64,000 nt of DNA, taken from assembly GCA_902728285.1 (NCBI GenBank), contig CACVBU010000498.1, positions 310,001 to 374,000 of the forward strand. The letters run 5' to 3'. This document shows positions 24,401 through 33,351 of the stretch, piece after piece. The DNA is from Clytia hemisphaerica (lineage: Eukaryota; Cnidaria; Hydrozoa; Leptothecata; Clytiidae). How positions within the stretch are numbered: position 1 is the first letter of the stretch; each line of letters starts with the position of its first letter. Position numbers and translations under genes: made by a program. Below the pieces are notes generated by a model, which made no database searches, was not told the DNA's origin, and saw only the letters and a list, made by a program, of their open reading frames with translations.

Positions 24401-27400
24401 CTCAAATAGTCAAAATGAAGAAAAAGAACAGTCGAGAACAACTGAAATTTACTGGTTCTTATAAAATAAAGAGAATGTATGCTGATTTAGGTTTATATCC
24501 TTTCTCTTTTCCAACAGAGAAAGGTTTAGATTTATAGTTTTTTTTATAATCTCATTTCAAGCTTATGTACTTTTTTTTTTGAAACACCCTGCATTTTTAA
24601 AATTTTTCTAGTCTTTTCATTATTTTTCAAGCGTAGTGATTTTCGTTCACACTCACACTCTGTATGAAAGTGAAAAACATTTGTCTGTACCGGACGGGTA
24701 GAACTTTTTTTCTTGAAACCGTTCCATCTGTAAATTTTCACATAAACCGTTATTGACCAAAAAAGTGATCAAAAAGAAATCGCGTAGTGGGCTAGAGATA
24801 GGTGGGAGAAGTATCCATTTTAACAATGATTTAGGAGAAATTTCAATGGTGATTCATCTTTTAGAATTACCTTATTTTATCTTCGTGATTTTTATTCCTT
24901 ATGAGAGGGCGGCACTTAATCAGTGTACAATTTTATCTAATAAAAATTATTGTCTTTTTTTCGTAGTTTATAACTCATGTAATAATACTAATGATTTGAA
25001 AAACTCATTACATTCTTTCTCTATTTATTTATTGTCCCTAAACGTTTTCTTTTATAACAACATCCAAATTTTTGGAGCCTTCAGATATTCTTAGTTTTTT
25101 GAGTTTTTAGTCTAAAAATGTTCTTCACATGTTCTTATTTTTGTGAGTACTTTAGTCCATTTTCCTTAGAAATAGGATATTTTAGAGTCCCCAAAGCCTT
25201 AAAATGTGTTCTTAACTTGTTCTTATATTTTTGGCCATTGTAGCCTCCCTCAACCATTTTCGTAGAATTGATCTATTTCTGTTGTAAGTGTTGACACAAC
25301 ACAAAAATCTATCAACTTAGACTGACTTAGACAAAAACATCTTTATAAGTATAAAATACCTTTATTTTCATTTTCCTTTCTCATTTTCATCATTGCATTC
25401 AGATTTGGTCCCTTTGATTTCTAAAAGATAGACAACAAAATGGTCAATAATTATAAACTAAATAATGTAGATTTAACTTGGAGGTTAAGGTGACTCATAC
25501 ATAGCTTACATAAAAGGTGGTCATAGCCTTTTGACGATGCTAAAAAGTTAGGAAGTTTTAGTAAGGTGATGTCGTTTAAAAAAGAATAACTGACGTGAAA
25601 AGTTATAGACATCTTATATGAAACACTACTAAAAACCCATTGAACTTGAAAAAGACACGGTAAGAGGTCGAAATATCGTTAAAAGAAAAATGTGTTATGT
25701 TTTATTTCTATATAAAACACTAGATGGAGCTTCTTCGTCCATAGTTGAAGCAAAATATTAAAGCCAAGGAAAATTTGATTTCTGTTTTCCTGATAATATA
25801 TCATAAAAAGAAGTCCTAGTTTAATTCAGAAGGTTTTACAGCAGGAAAACGAATAAATGACTGATTAGAATTATGAGAATTTTCATACGAATGAATTTCA
25901 CAAATTGAGAAAACTTATTCAGACCTATGGAGACAGAAAACGTATGCAGACCTGTGCAGACAAAAAACGTATGCAGACCTGTGCAGACAAAAAACGTATA
26001 CAGACAGACAAAAAACGTATGACTGTGCGACAAAAAACTATGCAGACCTGTGCAGAAAAAAACGTATGCAGACCTGTGCAGAAAACAAAAAAGTTGCAGA
26101 ACCTGAGGAGACAGAAAACGTATGCAGACCTGTATGCAGACCTGTGCAGACAAAACAACGTATGCAGACCTGTGCAGACAAAAAAACGTGTATGCAGACC
26201 TGTGGAGACAAAAAACGTATGCAGACATGTGGAGACAAAAAACGTATGCAGACCTGTGGAGACAAAAAACGTATGCAGACCTGTGCAGACAAAAAACGTA
26301 TGCAGACCTGTGGAGTCAAAAAACGTATGCAGACCTGTGGAGACAAAAAACGTATGCAGACCTGAGGAGACAAAAAACGTATACAGACCTGTGGCGACAA
26401 AAAACGTATGCAGACCTGTGCAGACAAAAAACGTATGCAGACCTGTGGAGACAAAAAACGTATGCAGACCTGTGGAGACAAAAAAACGTATGCAGACCTG
26501 TGCAGACAAAAAAATGCAGACGTGGAGAACAAAAAACGTATGCAGACCTGTGCAGACAAAAAACGTATGCAGACCTGTGCAGACAAAAAACGTATGCAGA
26601 ACTGTGGAGACAAAAAACGTATGCAGACCTGTGCAGACAAAAAACGTATGCAGACCTGTGCAGACAAAAAACGTATGCAGACCTGTGGAGACAAAAAACG
26701 TATGCAGACCTGTGGAGACAAAAAACGTATGCAGACCTGTGGAGACAAAAAACGTATGCAGACCTGAGGAGACGTAAAACAGAAAGTTCTTACTCTTTCG
26801 CTCTCCAAGTCATCAGTATCTGTGTCAGCCCATGATTCTGTATTCCCAAGTTCTTCAGAGTGACTGAGAAATTGAAATTTAGTATTAAAAGAAGAGACAA
26901 AGAAATCTCTCAAATGAATAATTACTAGATGGTATGAAATATTTTGGCCTACAGAAAACTTCTGCGGTCCTGACTAAAACTTTCGAGTATTTACCAAAGT
27001 CGAGATATCACAATCCGCGATTTCTAATAATGGGTTTTTACACAGTTCTTAAGTTAAATTTTATTGTTTTCTTACTAAAAAGTCAACTTGAATATCTCTA
27101 TTTTGGAAAATAGTTAGGGAAAAATATTTTGAGGTTTTTGCTCAAGGCCCGGTTGTTCAAAAAATCGATTAGATTAAATCCCGATTAGCGCTAATCGCGA
27201 TTAAATTTCGATTAGTTAACCGCGGGGATTAACTTCCGTTCCACTTTTGAACAACCGGGCCCAGGACAATCGAAGGAATCCACAGTCCACGTATCTGATT
27301 ATCCTTATAAGTAACTTTTTGTCATTTTTGTCATGCTTGACCCATAAAATGTTTGCACAAGACTGCCCTCGATACCATTCGAATAATTTCAAGCACGATT

Positions 27401-30400
27401 TCGGAAAAGTGTGATATTATCGCATTCGAATAGATCTTATCGGAGTTTTAGATTTTTCTAAAAAAGCGATGCATTGTGGGATTGTTTCGGGAGTATTAAA
27501 ATAGAATTCCTTCGAGGAATTCCTAAGAGATTTCTATCTTAATACTCCCGAAACAATCCCACAATGCATCGCTTTTTTAGAAAAATCAAAAACTCCGATA
27601 AGATCTATTAAGGGTAGCTTATATGCATTACAGTTTGAGAAATACATAGATAGAAAAGATGATTTCGTATGAGGTAAGAGATAAACTTTCAATTGAACAA
27701 TGAGAAGCATTATGGTTACCTTTCTTCTGAGCGTTCAGTCAATGCATTACCTGTAAACAAACAAATGAAACATCGTTTATTATGGTAGGATAACATTATG
27801 ATAACATAATAGTGGCCAGGTGGCTCATTTCGCCGTTGACGAATCAAAAGGGCCAATACCAAAATTAGTGTCTGAGAAAGCTAACAGTTTTTCTGTCTGG
27901 CTAGGCTTAAATTTGAGATTAGCCCATTTGGCATAACGAGGAGGGTCCAATCTACATGCAACAGGGTCAATCTCAAAATTTATGCTCAGACAACAGAAAA
28001 AAATCTAAATTTTCTCAGGCAATAATTTTGAAATTGGACCTTTTCATTTGTCAACAGCGATTTACAATTCAAGGGTTGTGGGTTCGATCCCCGGTCATTT
28101 TCCAAGACAGCGTAATGATGAGTAGCTTGGATTGGAGCTCGCTTGGAGAAGATGAGGCTCTCCACCTCAGCACTTGATCTCCAAGGTCTCTAGCACAACT
28201 AGAAAAGGGGATAGACTCCCTCACCCGGGCTCTGCCGACAGCCACCAGATGATTCTACTCGCTTACTCACTCACTAAACATTGTTTATTATGTTACCAGT
28301 GTACATAGGAAACAAATGATACAATTCATGATTATGGGGGTTACTTTTAGCAAAAATCAAAAATGACTGATAAAACACTGAATAATATTAATAAAGTAAC
28401 TTAAAAAAGCTAATTTCTTATTCACTAAAAAATCGTTGGAAAGTTTTCATAAAAAAAAAATTTTTTTTAGAAAAATTCATAAATTTTTGTTAGAAAAATT
28501 CATACCACCCGTATTGAGCGCAGGTCCACCAAAGATGTTGGCAAAGTTATGGTCTGAAGCATTTGAGCCAGAGAACAAATCATCTTGATTATCAGCCGGT
28601 GATAACGGTCTGTTATTTTGTGATGAATGTCGAGAAGGGACGGAGCTACCAGATGGTGAGGTCAGCTTTTTATTCTTCTTTTTCAAGAAGCTGTCCAGAA
28701 GTGTTGAAATCCTTAAAGAAAAAAAAATCATCAAAAGGATATTATTAAAGGAATCTATTCCAAAAAAATAGCATGCCGCATGTTTTGATAGATTCTTCTG
28801 GAAGGAGAAAAGATATAGTTAAAAGGTATTGAAAAGATAATCTTAAGTGGATGATTTTAAGACTTCAAAATCTTTAAAAATTTCCGAAAATCAAGATTAA
28901 AATATGAAGAATTTTTCTACTTGACCAAAAATATTGAATTTTATACTTGTCTAAAAAGTTGAACTTCGCTGAACTCAAATATGTTTTCAGAATTTTTATA
29001 TATCTTTTGGATAAAAAATACAGCCCTTTAAACAGGGGCTGCGGCAGCCGGGGGCCACCCGGGCCTTGGCCCGACCACATTTTTTTCAAAGCAAAAAGAA
29101 AATTTACTGATTCAGCTAAATTCTGCGTAAAAACTTTGAAAAAGACCTGTTTTAGGCAGTCTATCTAGAAGGGCTAATTTTCAAAAATTTCTCCCTTCGG
29201 TGCCAACCATGGTGGCACCTCCTTTTAGACACTAAACCATGGCCCTACCACTTTCAAAGTGAAACCGCGGCCTCTGTTAAAGTAAGCTAAAAGTGGCTAA
29301 AAAAAGACAAAAATGGGCATATTTGGAGGCCTGTAACTTTTGGTCCAAAAAATATATAAAAAAACTGCTAATGAGTTGTAATATATGCTTATATTTTTTA
29401 TAGCATTCAACTCGGTTGCTAAGGCTCAAGGGCTCAAAATAGCCAATTTTTTTACTATCTCGTAAAGGAAAAGCCTATTTGATAATCTAGCCAAGGCTAA
29501 CGAGAGCCCTTTATCCAATAAGCATAAATATGGTATAATATCGGGAGTGGTCAAAACATTTTCTTTAGAAGATAAACTAGAATGCAAAGCAAACCCAGCC
29601 CAATGATGAATGTGCTTAGACTATGATAGAAAAACAGCTGCAGTTGTTATACTTTTTTGAAAAATCTGCTTCAGCCATCTTTCCCTTTGCACACTACTTT
29701 CATAAAAAAAATCAGAAAAAAATTTATAACACAATCTTTTACAAACACATTACATTACAAAAGCGCGTAAAAGAGCATATTGATAATCGTCTATTAGTTA
29801 AAAGTATTGCTCATTTCCAAGGTTTCAATGGAAAAAAGTCAACTCACATTCACTTTGCCAGAAAATAATGAAAATGAATGATATTAAATGTATTCTTACG
29901 GTCCATTGTTGTATTGTTTTGCCAGATCCTCAGCAGTGTGACCACTTTTATCAACCATTTCCGGGTCTGCATCATGTTCAAGGAGGAGTTGCACGATATC
30001 TATGTGTCCTTCAATACATGCTGTCATCAATGGTGTCCTAAAACAACAAGAATTATCAGGCTGACTTTTCAAAAACTCTGTTTTTGACAAATATCCGTGA
30101 CATTGTGCGGAAAGTCCTCTTCTTGGCACCCCACACAATTATGAAAAATCCCAATCCTACTAGGTTTTCTTTGCACTTTCAAATTTTTCAAGTTTGGAAG
30201 TATACCTATAAGTCACTAAAGAAAGGGGAGAGCCAACTTTTCCAGAAAATTTGGTTGTGCTCCTGTAATGTTAATATGTTTTTGGCAGATTCAACAGTGT
30301 GAAAAGACCTTCGCACAACATATCCATGAAAAATATTGTTTCCTAAGGTTTTGTATGGAGTTTTTAATTCATGTAACTTAAATTTACCTACCTAACATCA

Positions 30401-33351
30401 ATCTCTTCTTATTCAAAAAGTGAGTTAAATCCTTACCAGACCCTTTCTAAGAACCCTTCATAGTTGTATAGTTAACTTAGTTTCAAGAGAGCAAGAAGTT
30501 GAAGTTGAAATATTATCTTCAAAATTTCACTAATAATCTAAAAAACCTAAGTAAAAGAGTAAGAAAAAATTATTGACCCAAAATATTAGTTAAAGGTTTT
30601 GTTTTTACATAAGTGTTCCTGTTTCATTACAGACACATATTTCATATCAGGACAGAGTCTTGTTATTGTTATATCATGCTGATATAAGCAAATAACTGTT
30701 TTTCTTTTTCTCTAAATTCTAACCAATCTTGCTCCACATTTGTGTCAAACAAATAAGAAAAAGCTTGTGAATTAGAATTGATGAATAAGCAAACGATAGC
30801 ACTCTTATTTAGAAACAAAACCTTTAAGACGTCTTAAAGACGGACACTTATTAAATATAACTTACCTTTTTTGGTTGTCTATTGGATTGACTTGTACATA
30901 TTCTGATATCAAGAACTCTGTGAATGGCATATGTCCCAATGCACATGCTAAATGTAGTGGAGTCACCTGATTCTAAAAAAGAAAGGTGAACAAACATTGT
31001 CAAAATATGAAGATGTAAAGGTCAGTCTAAATGATTAACAAAATACAACTGTTCACTTTTCACCAAGCCTGTCACTCAAGTTGGATTGTCTACTGTGGAA
31101 GGGGTATAGCCTTGGATGTTCCACTGAGGTCCAAAAATGGACCATGTCTGGGACCCATTCTTTGAACAATTTTATTAAAATTTATGAAAAAATGATCTTG
31201 AATGGGACTAAAATTCCGAATTTTTCTCAAAATTTTCTACTTTCTTCCCAAAGTTTCTAAAAGATACCCTATGAGGGACTGGCTTTTCTATTTTGAACTG
31301 GTGGAGGTGAAAATTTGTACTCTGACCAGTGACAGAGCCTGTACCCCTTTGGCCAAGTACCCCTCCCCGGAGATCGTATTTATACCTCTGGATAACACTC
31401 AACACTATGTAACCTAAGTGAGTTAAATAAAATACCATCCATACCATATCCTTGGCATCCAATTTAGCATCTCTGTTAGCTAGCATCTGTCCAATATCTG
31501 CATTCCCACTTGCTGCTGAGATATGCAAAGCTGTCATATGATTTGCATCATAAATATTCGTTTCGGCACCAGCACGTAGCAAAATGTCTACAATTTGTAA
31601 GGAATTGGTCTCACATGCCTGTACAAATGAAAACAAAGTGGGCATTTCAAGTTAATTAAGAATCGCTAGGAAGAATAATGGGCTTTTCCAGAAATAGTGC
31701 GTGCCCCCAACATGTTGAGGATATTGGATATCCAGGGGGTTAACAATTTTTGTTCAAAAGTGGATATCCAGGGGGTTAAATATCTACAAGGGAGCGGATA
31801 TCCACGGGGTAAAGTGTCTTTTCAAGTAAAAAATACGATATCCAGGGGTAAGCATCTTTATAAGAGAGGATATCCAGGGGGTTGAGCATATTTTTAAGAG
31901 TGGATATCCAGGGGGTTTAATACTTCAAAAAATCAATATCCTCAACAGTGGGGTAAATTTTTTTTCTGGAAAGTCCAATCTTTAAAGTGATTATTCAAAG
32001 TTATTAGGTGATGGTAAAATCCTCAATCACAACAAAATACAATTTGGATTTCCAGGGTTCCATTGTAGACTATCTGTAAGAATTTCAAACTTATAATGAA
32101 GAAACAACAAAAATACCATTCAAATAAATCTTTGAGGATTTCCAGAAATCATTGTCATGATTTGATTCAAATTCAAATTAATTACACATTTTTTTATAAG
32201 ACATATATAAGAACATAAGGCTTCGATGACCAAAATGTTAAGAACAAGTTAGGAACATTTTTAAAGGCTTCACAGACTCGAAAACAGCCAATTTCTTAGG
32301 AAAATGAGTCAAAATGGTCACAAGAAAAATAAGAATATTTTAAGAACATTTATTAAAATCCAAAAAGCTAAGAACAACCGGAAGCCAAGCTTCAAAAATT
32401 TTTGGATGTTCTAATAAAAAAAACGTGTCATATTTTAATTTGAAGCATTGAGAACAGTTGAGAATAATACACGGTTATTACCTTCATTAAGGGTGTTTTA
32501 CCCTCTGAATCACTTTTATTGGTGTTAGCTCCATTTCCTATCAAATATTCTACCACAGGCTTAAAACCTTTGGCACATGCTAAATGCAATGCAGTCCTAA
32601 AATACGGAAATAGACAAGGGATGTTTTAATATATCTGTAGTCAACCCAATCAAAAAGACATAAAGATGATTTTAAAATTATTGCTTGGAATTCAGGTAAA
32701 ACACAAAGACTGGGATGGAATTAGAAACTAGGGATATTAAAATTAAATCTTGTATATCTCATAGTTTTTCTTTTTGTTTGGAAGAGAGTGCTGATTCTCA
32801 AAACTGTAGCTATGGTAATATATGTTGCTTTCCAACAGTTAACTTTCGTTATATGTTATAATTTGAAACCATTTCTCAAGTTCAAAAATCTAACGAATTA
32901 TCAAGGGATATATCACTTGCTTATTTTTAAAACTTAAATCCAAATAATAAAAGTTTGGATTGGTGAGAGTACACTGTAGGTATCAAATAATAATTTCTCA
33001 GAGAAAAGTGAAAAAGTAGTCAAATCGGTAGTAGTGAAAGTATACTGATGTACATCCCAAGAAAAAGAAAATTTGTTACCTCTGTTCTTTATCGGTCTCA
33101 TCAAAGTTTGTTTTCTTGTTGGTTAGCTGCTTTAATTTCGATACATCCCCTTGCCATGCTGCTTTGAGGAATTTGGGAAGGTCCTTTTCTTTGAGTATAT
33201 AACCGAGACTATCAGTTGATCCAGCAAGGTTTAACTGGCTGCCTTTACTACTTGCTCGGCTGAGATTTCCAGTGGATGAGTGATAGTTTGATCCCTTTTT
33301 ATCAGGATTAGATTTTTTCTTTCCTTTTAGAAAATTTTTCAGACTTGCCAT
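6476..33351 (-). CDS. ANKRD26: ANKRD26-like ankyrin-repeat protein, 5' part, 20 exons, 3' end missing
   Basis: Exons in transcript order: 33080-33351 (ATG at 33351), 32482-32596, 31445-31618, 30866-30972, 29900-30037, 28506-28711, 27720-27750, 26794-26863, 25360-25420, 15900-16039, 14876-15092, 14498-14626, 14255-14362, 13288-13442, 10519-10588, 9931-10020, 9341-9468, 8340-8438, 6960-7056, 6476-6673. All junctions are phase-consistent, giving 868 codons, still open. Residues 1-55 are basic and Ser-rich. About 58-270 form six ankyrin repeats (TALHLACAKG, TPLMKACETN, TALHISAASG, TPLHLACALG, TPLMTACIEG). About 270-868 are acidic, Ser/Pro-rich and disordered, with recurring Trp-acidic motifs (ESWADTD, DESVWDSE, SEWDSESL, EDKWDST). 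A basic segment preceding five to six ankyrin repeats, with WDSE motifs after them, fits ANKRD26, whose C-terminal half is coiled coil. That half is not seen, so the gene probably runs off the left edge. The exon 15 donor (GTCAGG) is weak. A RING/TRAF gene sits antisense in intron 9. Confidence 0.8.
6795..6935. repeat. CGCGAAAATTA-type repeat fragment in an intron
   Basis: It contains ATTAATTTTCGTGCG and GCGCGCGAAAATTAGAAAAG in opposite orientations, resembling the borders of the TTTCGCG elements at 8473 and 36697. It is probably a decayed MITE. Confidence 0.3.
7329..7470. mobile_element. 140-bp MITE with ACCGGTCAT inverted ends
   Basis: The left end AATACAATCATGACCGGTTT and right end AACCGGTCATTATTGTATTA are inverted copies. 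Inside them GGGCTGTACTGAAAATATTG pairs with CAATATTTCTCAGTGCAGCC. Non-coding, in the intron between exons 18 and 19 of the ankyrin gene. Confidence 0.7.
8473..8723. mobile_element. 250-bp MITE with TACCTTGAGAGAAC ends
   Basis: TACCTTGAGAGAACTAATT at the left is inverted in AATAAGTTCTCTTAAGGTA at the right, and the interior is rich in 'ACTAATTTTCG'. A related fragment lies at 14805-14862. It sits 35 bases upstream (in transcript sense) of exon 18 of the ankyrin gene. Confidence 0.65.
8946..9360. repeat. Three tandem 163-181-bp copies spanning an exon 3' end and its splice donor
   Basis: GGTTCGACATGTT starts at 8946, about 9109 and 9290. Each is followed by a copy of the last 20 or so bases of exon 17 (CTCTTCACTGGGAGCTTTAG on the plus strand) with a usable donor. 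Only the third copy belongs to the complete exon (9341-9468). The other two are decayed fragments downstream in the intron. Confidence 0.75.
10607..10846 (-). repeat. tRNA-derived SINE, copy 1
   Basis: On the minus strand it begins near GTAGCATAAAGGTAGAGCAT (A box) and has GTGGGTTCGATCAC (B box). The shared body contains 'TACTTGATGCCTCTCTGCTTGATGCTCAGCA' in parts, and the tail ends GTGGTCGCAAACTTA. Homologous copies lie at 13785-14010 and 59565-59819. Confidence 0.8.
11011..11301. mobile_element. 290-bp MITE with TTGTTGGTTTGCCGTCACCC ends
   Basis: TTGTTGGTTTGCCGTCACCC at 11021 is inverted in GGGTGACGGCAAACCAACAA near 11269-11288. Interior copies of CCGACCGACC lie next to each end. The outer GGCTGG/AAGCCC bases also pair. 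Non-coding, in an ankyrin-gene intron. Confidence 0.8.
11977..13020. mobile_element. piggyBac-like non-autonomous element flanked by TTAA
   Basis: TTAA (11977-11980) is followed by CCTTTAGACGCCG, and the other end is CGGTGTCTAAAGG followed by TTAA (13017-13020). A TTAA target duplication plus short CCTTT-type inverted ends is diagnostic of the piggyBac superfamily. A subterminal tandem GCCGAGAGACGTACCACGTA lies at the left end, and a GC-rich palindrome (GCAGCGCGCGCTG) near the right. No transposase is readable; the longest ORF (12636-12821, 61 codons) is not recognisable. Confidence 0.8.
13785..14010 (-). repeat. tRNA-derived SINE, copy 2
   Basis: Same family as 10607-10846 and 59565-59819, including the internal CTGAGCATCAAGCAGAGAGG block and the AAGTAAGTTTGCGACCGCAG tail. 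The tRNA-like head (near 13950-14005) is degenerate. Confidence 0.75.
15126..15240. mobile_element. 115-bp inverted-repeat element (TTCACACG..TGTTCC)
   Basis: TTCACACGGTATTGTTCC at the left is inverted in GGAACAGCAGCGTGTGAA at the right. Similar words (GTATTGTTCCAAAACG, GTGTGAACG) appear at 63850-63900. Confidence 0.45.
15846..15880. repeat. (ATTC)n microsatellite
   Basis: About eight perfect TCAT/ATTC tetranucleotides, beginning about 20 bases past the donor of ankyrin-gene exon 10 (15900-16039). Confidence 0.9.
16095..16290. repeat. Tandem ATCCGGCCGTCGGAA words, about 21-bp spacing
   Basis: About nine imperfect copies of a GC-rich word (TCATCCGGCCGTCGGAA and variants such as GTCCGGCCGGCGGAA) stand out from AT-rich surroundings. 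They follow a poly-G run at 16071. No inverted-repeat border was found. Confidence 0.7.
16640..17340. repeat. Dispersed repeat, copy 1 (partner at 34490-35040)
   Basis: It shares AGTGATTCTTATAGATAAA, CCTACTTTCATGCAAAAAAT and TTTATAGGACCTCCACC with 34490-35040 in the same order, so it is a longer interspersed element. No coding capacity is recognisable. A shorter relative containing CTGCTTCAGCCATCTTT lies near 29650. Confidence 0.5.
17698..17852. mobile_element. 150-bp MITE with GGAGTTTTTACAAG ends
   Basis: GACAAGCTGGAGTTTTTACA is inverted in TGTAAAAACTCCGGCTCATC. A relative with CTTGTAAAAACTCCATCTCG lies at 60590-60685 in the last-but-one intron stretch of the kinase gene. Confidence 0.65.
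17860..18055. mobile_element. Copy of the TTCTTATAAAAA inverted-repeat family
   Basis: It carries the family hallmarks AAGCCTAAAAATGTTCTTAA, TTTTGTGAGTATTTTTG and ATTGAAGCCTCGTGTTC, ending in TTTATAAAAAAGTGTA. It ends 240 bases upstream of the start codon of the TRAF-like gene. Confidence 0.6.
18294..22432 (+). CDS. RING / TRAF-type zinc-finger / coiled-coil protein (TRAF-like, no MATH domain), 5 exons, 532 aa
   Basis: Exons 18294-18625, 19644-19710, 20436-20537, 20964-21032, 21404-22432; all junctions are GT-AG and in phase (TAA at 22430-22432). Residues 29-48 hold two CxxC pairs (CSIC..CDKC), a probable zinc ribbon. A C3HC4 RING spans 74-125 (CPIC, CEH, CGDC, CSVC) with a long loop split by intron 1. 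Two TRAF-type fingers follow: C152/C157/H169/C173 and C180/C187/H199 with a final His. Residues about 205-300 are a charged coiled coil. The last 220 residues (SWYERLVQFTL..LNVAVVLPSY..) show no MATH/TRAF-C signature that I recognise. The RING suggests an E3 ubiquitin ligase, and RING plus TRAF fingers and coiled coil suggest a trimeric signalling adaptor; both are inference from family architecture. The gene lies wholly inside intron 9 of the ankyrin gene, on the opposite strand. The first in-frame ATG after an AT-rich leader is taken as the start. Confidence 0.85.
18705..18963. mobile_element. GGGCTCTTCCAG element A, filled with TGTCCGGGGG words
   Basis: The perfect inverted ends GGGCTCTTCCAGAAAAAA / TTTTTTCTGGAAGAGCCC enclose a subterminal GTACACCCC..GAGGATATA / TATATCCTTCACCCC pair. 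The interior carries seven TGTCCGGGGG-type words (18750, 18787, 18809, 18829, 18845, 18867, 18891), each usually followed by GTAA. It lies in intron 1 of the TRAF-like gene. The same architecture is seen at 31680 and 61011. Confidence 0.85.
20548..20790. mobile_element. TTTTATAAGAACCA repeat, second-subfamily copy
   Basis: It contains TTTTATAAGAACCATTCT, GAGGCTCGGCTGTTCTTA and GAGCCCCTATGTTCTTA as in the copies near 1200 and 4190. It occupies an intron of the TRAF-like gene. Confidence 0.4.
22433..22438 (+). terminator. PolyA signal AATAAA of the TRAF-like gene
   Basis: AATAAA directly abuts the TAA stop codon, so the 3' UTR must be extremely short if this site is used. No other AATAAA is obvious within the next 60 bases. 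Confidence 0.5.
22439..23325. other. Intronic sequence without a gene
   Basis: This part of ankyrin-gene intron 9 shows no gene. It holds a 20-bp palindrome (TAGGTAGGAAATCCTACCTA) at about 22557-22576 and a GC-richer stretch at 22990-23180. Confidence 0.5.
23326..23617. repeat. Array of CCACCCGGTAACCAATCCGG words
   Basis: About six copies of TTTCCACCCGGTAACCAATC plus CGGTGA, spaced by two alternative linkers (GATATGATATTATGATATGA or GAATCCGTTTATGCGGTGTT). It is a higher-order minisatellite. ORFs across it, such as 23275-23463 on the minus strand, are artefacts. Confidence 0.8.
24272..24478. mobile_element. TTTTTTATAAGAACGATG repeat, inverted-ended copy
   Basis: It begins ACACTTTTTTATAAGAACGA and ends ACTGGTTCTTATAAAATAAA, giving imperfect inverted ends, with GAGAACA-type words between. 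It belongs to the TTATAAGAAC family. Confidence 0.5.
25045..25265. mobile_element. Copy of the TTCTTATAAAAA inverted-repeat family
   Basis: It contains TTTTATAACAACATCCAAAT, GTCTAAAAATGTTCTTCACA, TGTGAGTACTTTAGTCCATT and GGCCATTGTAGCC. It lies about 95 bases downstream (in transcript sense) of ankyrin-gene exon 9, and the 3' end of the small ORF at 24753-25094 runs into it. Confidence 0.6.
25920..26772. repeat. 27-bp minisatellite, about 30 copies, abutting an exon
   Basis: The tandem unit is CAGACCTGTGCAGACAAAAA plus ACGTATG, alternating GTGCAGAC and GTGGAGAC. Because 27 is divisible by three, long Cys-rich or Lys-rich ORFs appear in five frames; none has a start, splice or codon signal. 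The array ends about 20 bases from the splice donor of ankyrin-gene exon 8 (26794-26863). Confidence 0.95.
27146..27261. mobile_element. 115-bp MITE with GCCCGGTTGTTCAAAA ends
   Basis: GGCCCGGTTGTTCAAAA and TTTTGAACAACCGGGCC are perfect inverted ends. The interior is built of ATTAGCGCTAATCGCGATTA-type palindromic words. Confidence 0.85.
27430..27608. mobile_element. 180-bp near-perfect palindrome
   Basis: About 75-bp arms: TAGATCTTATCGGAGTTTT and GCGATGCATTGTGGGATTGT at the left recur inverted at 27541-27608, around a short loop with GAATTCCTTCGAGGAATTCC. It is a foldback element in the intron between ankyrin-gene exons 7 and 8. Confidence 0.85.
28030..28265 (+). repeat. tRNA-derived SINE, second family
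   Basis: GTGGGTTCGATCCCCGG is a perfect pol III B box. It is followed by a body (GATTGGAGCTCGCTTGGAGA, TCTCCACCTCAGCACTTGAT) unlike the SINEs at 10607 and 59565, and ends in TTACTCACTCACT. The A box region is degenerate. Confidence 0.6.
30591..30823. mobile_element. Small inverted-repeat element, copy 2 of the 240-bp family
   Basis: TTAAAGGTTTTGTTTTTA and AAACAAAACCTTTAA are inverted ends. The body matches 1668-1906. It is in the intron 5' of ankyrin-gene exon 5. Confidence 0.7.
31680..31976. mobile_element. GGGCTTTTCCAG element B, filled with GGATATCCAGGGGG words
   Basis: The ends GGGCTTTTCCAGAAA and TTTTTTCTGGAAAGTCC pair apart from small mismatches, and the subterminal GTTGAGGATATT pairs with AATATCCTCAAC. 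The interior has six GGATATCCAGGGGGTT-type words (31726, 31761, 31796, 31837, 31868, 31901). It lies about 60 bases upstream (in transcript sense) of ankyrin-gene exon 3. Architecture as in elements A and C, but with a different word. Confidence 0.85.
32190..32440. mobile_element. Copy of the TTCTTATAAAAA family, opposite orientation
   Basis: It begins ACACATTTTTTTATAAGACA and ends GGATGTTCTAATAAAAAAAA plus CGTGTCA. These imperfect inverted ends define the family's borders. GGCTTCGATGACCAAAATGT is the inverse of the word found in other copies. Confidence 0.65.

Noticed and set aside
24753-25094. 113-codon plus-strand ORF
   Set aside because: AT-rich, hydrophobic by composition, no domain, and its end runs into a dispersed MITE-like repeat.
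25905-26913. Long Cys/Lys-rich ORFs on both strands
   Set aside because: They come from a stop-free 27-bp tandem unit; real exon sequence is only 26794-26863 on the minus strand.
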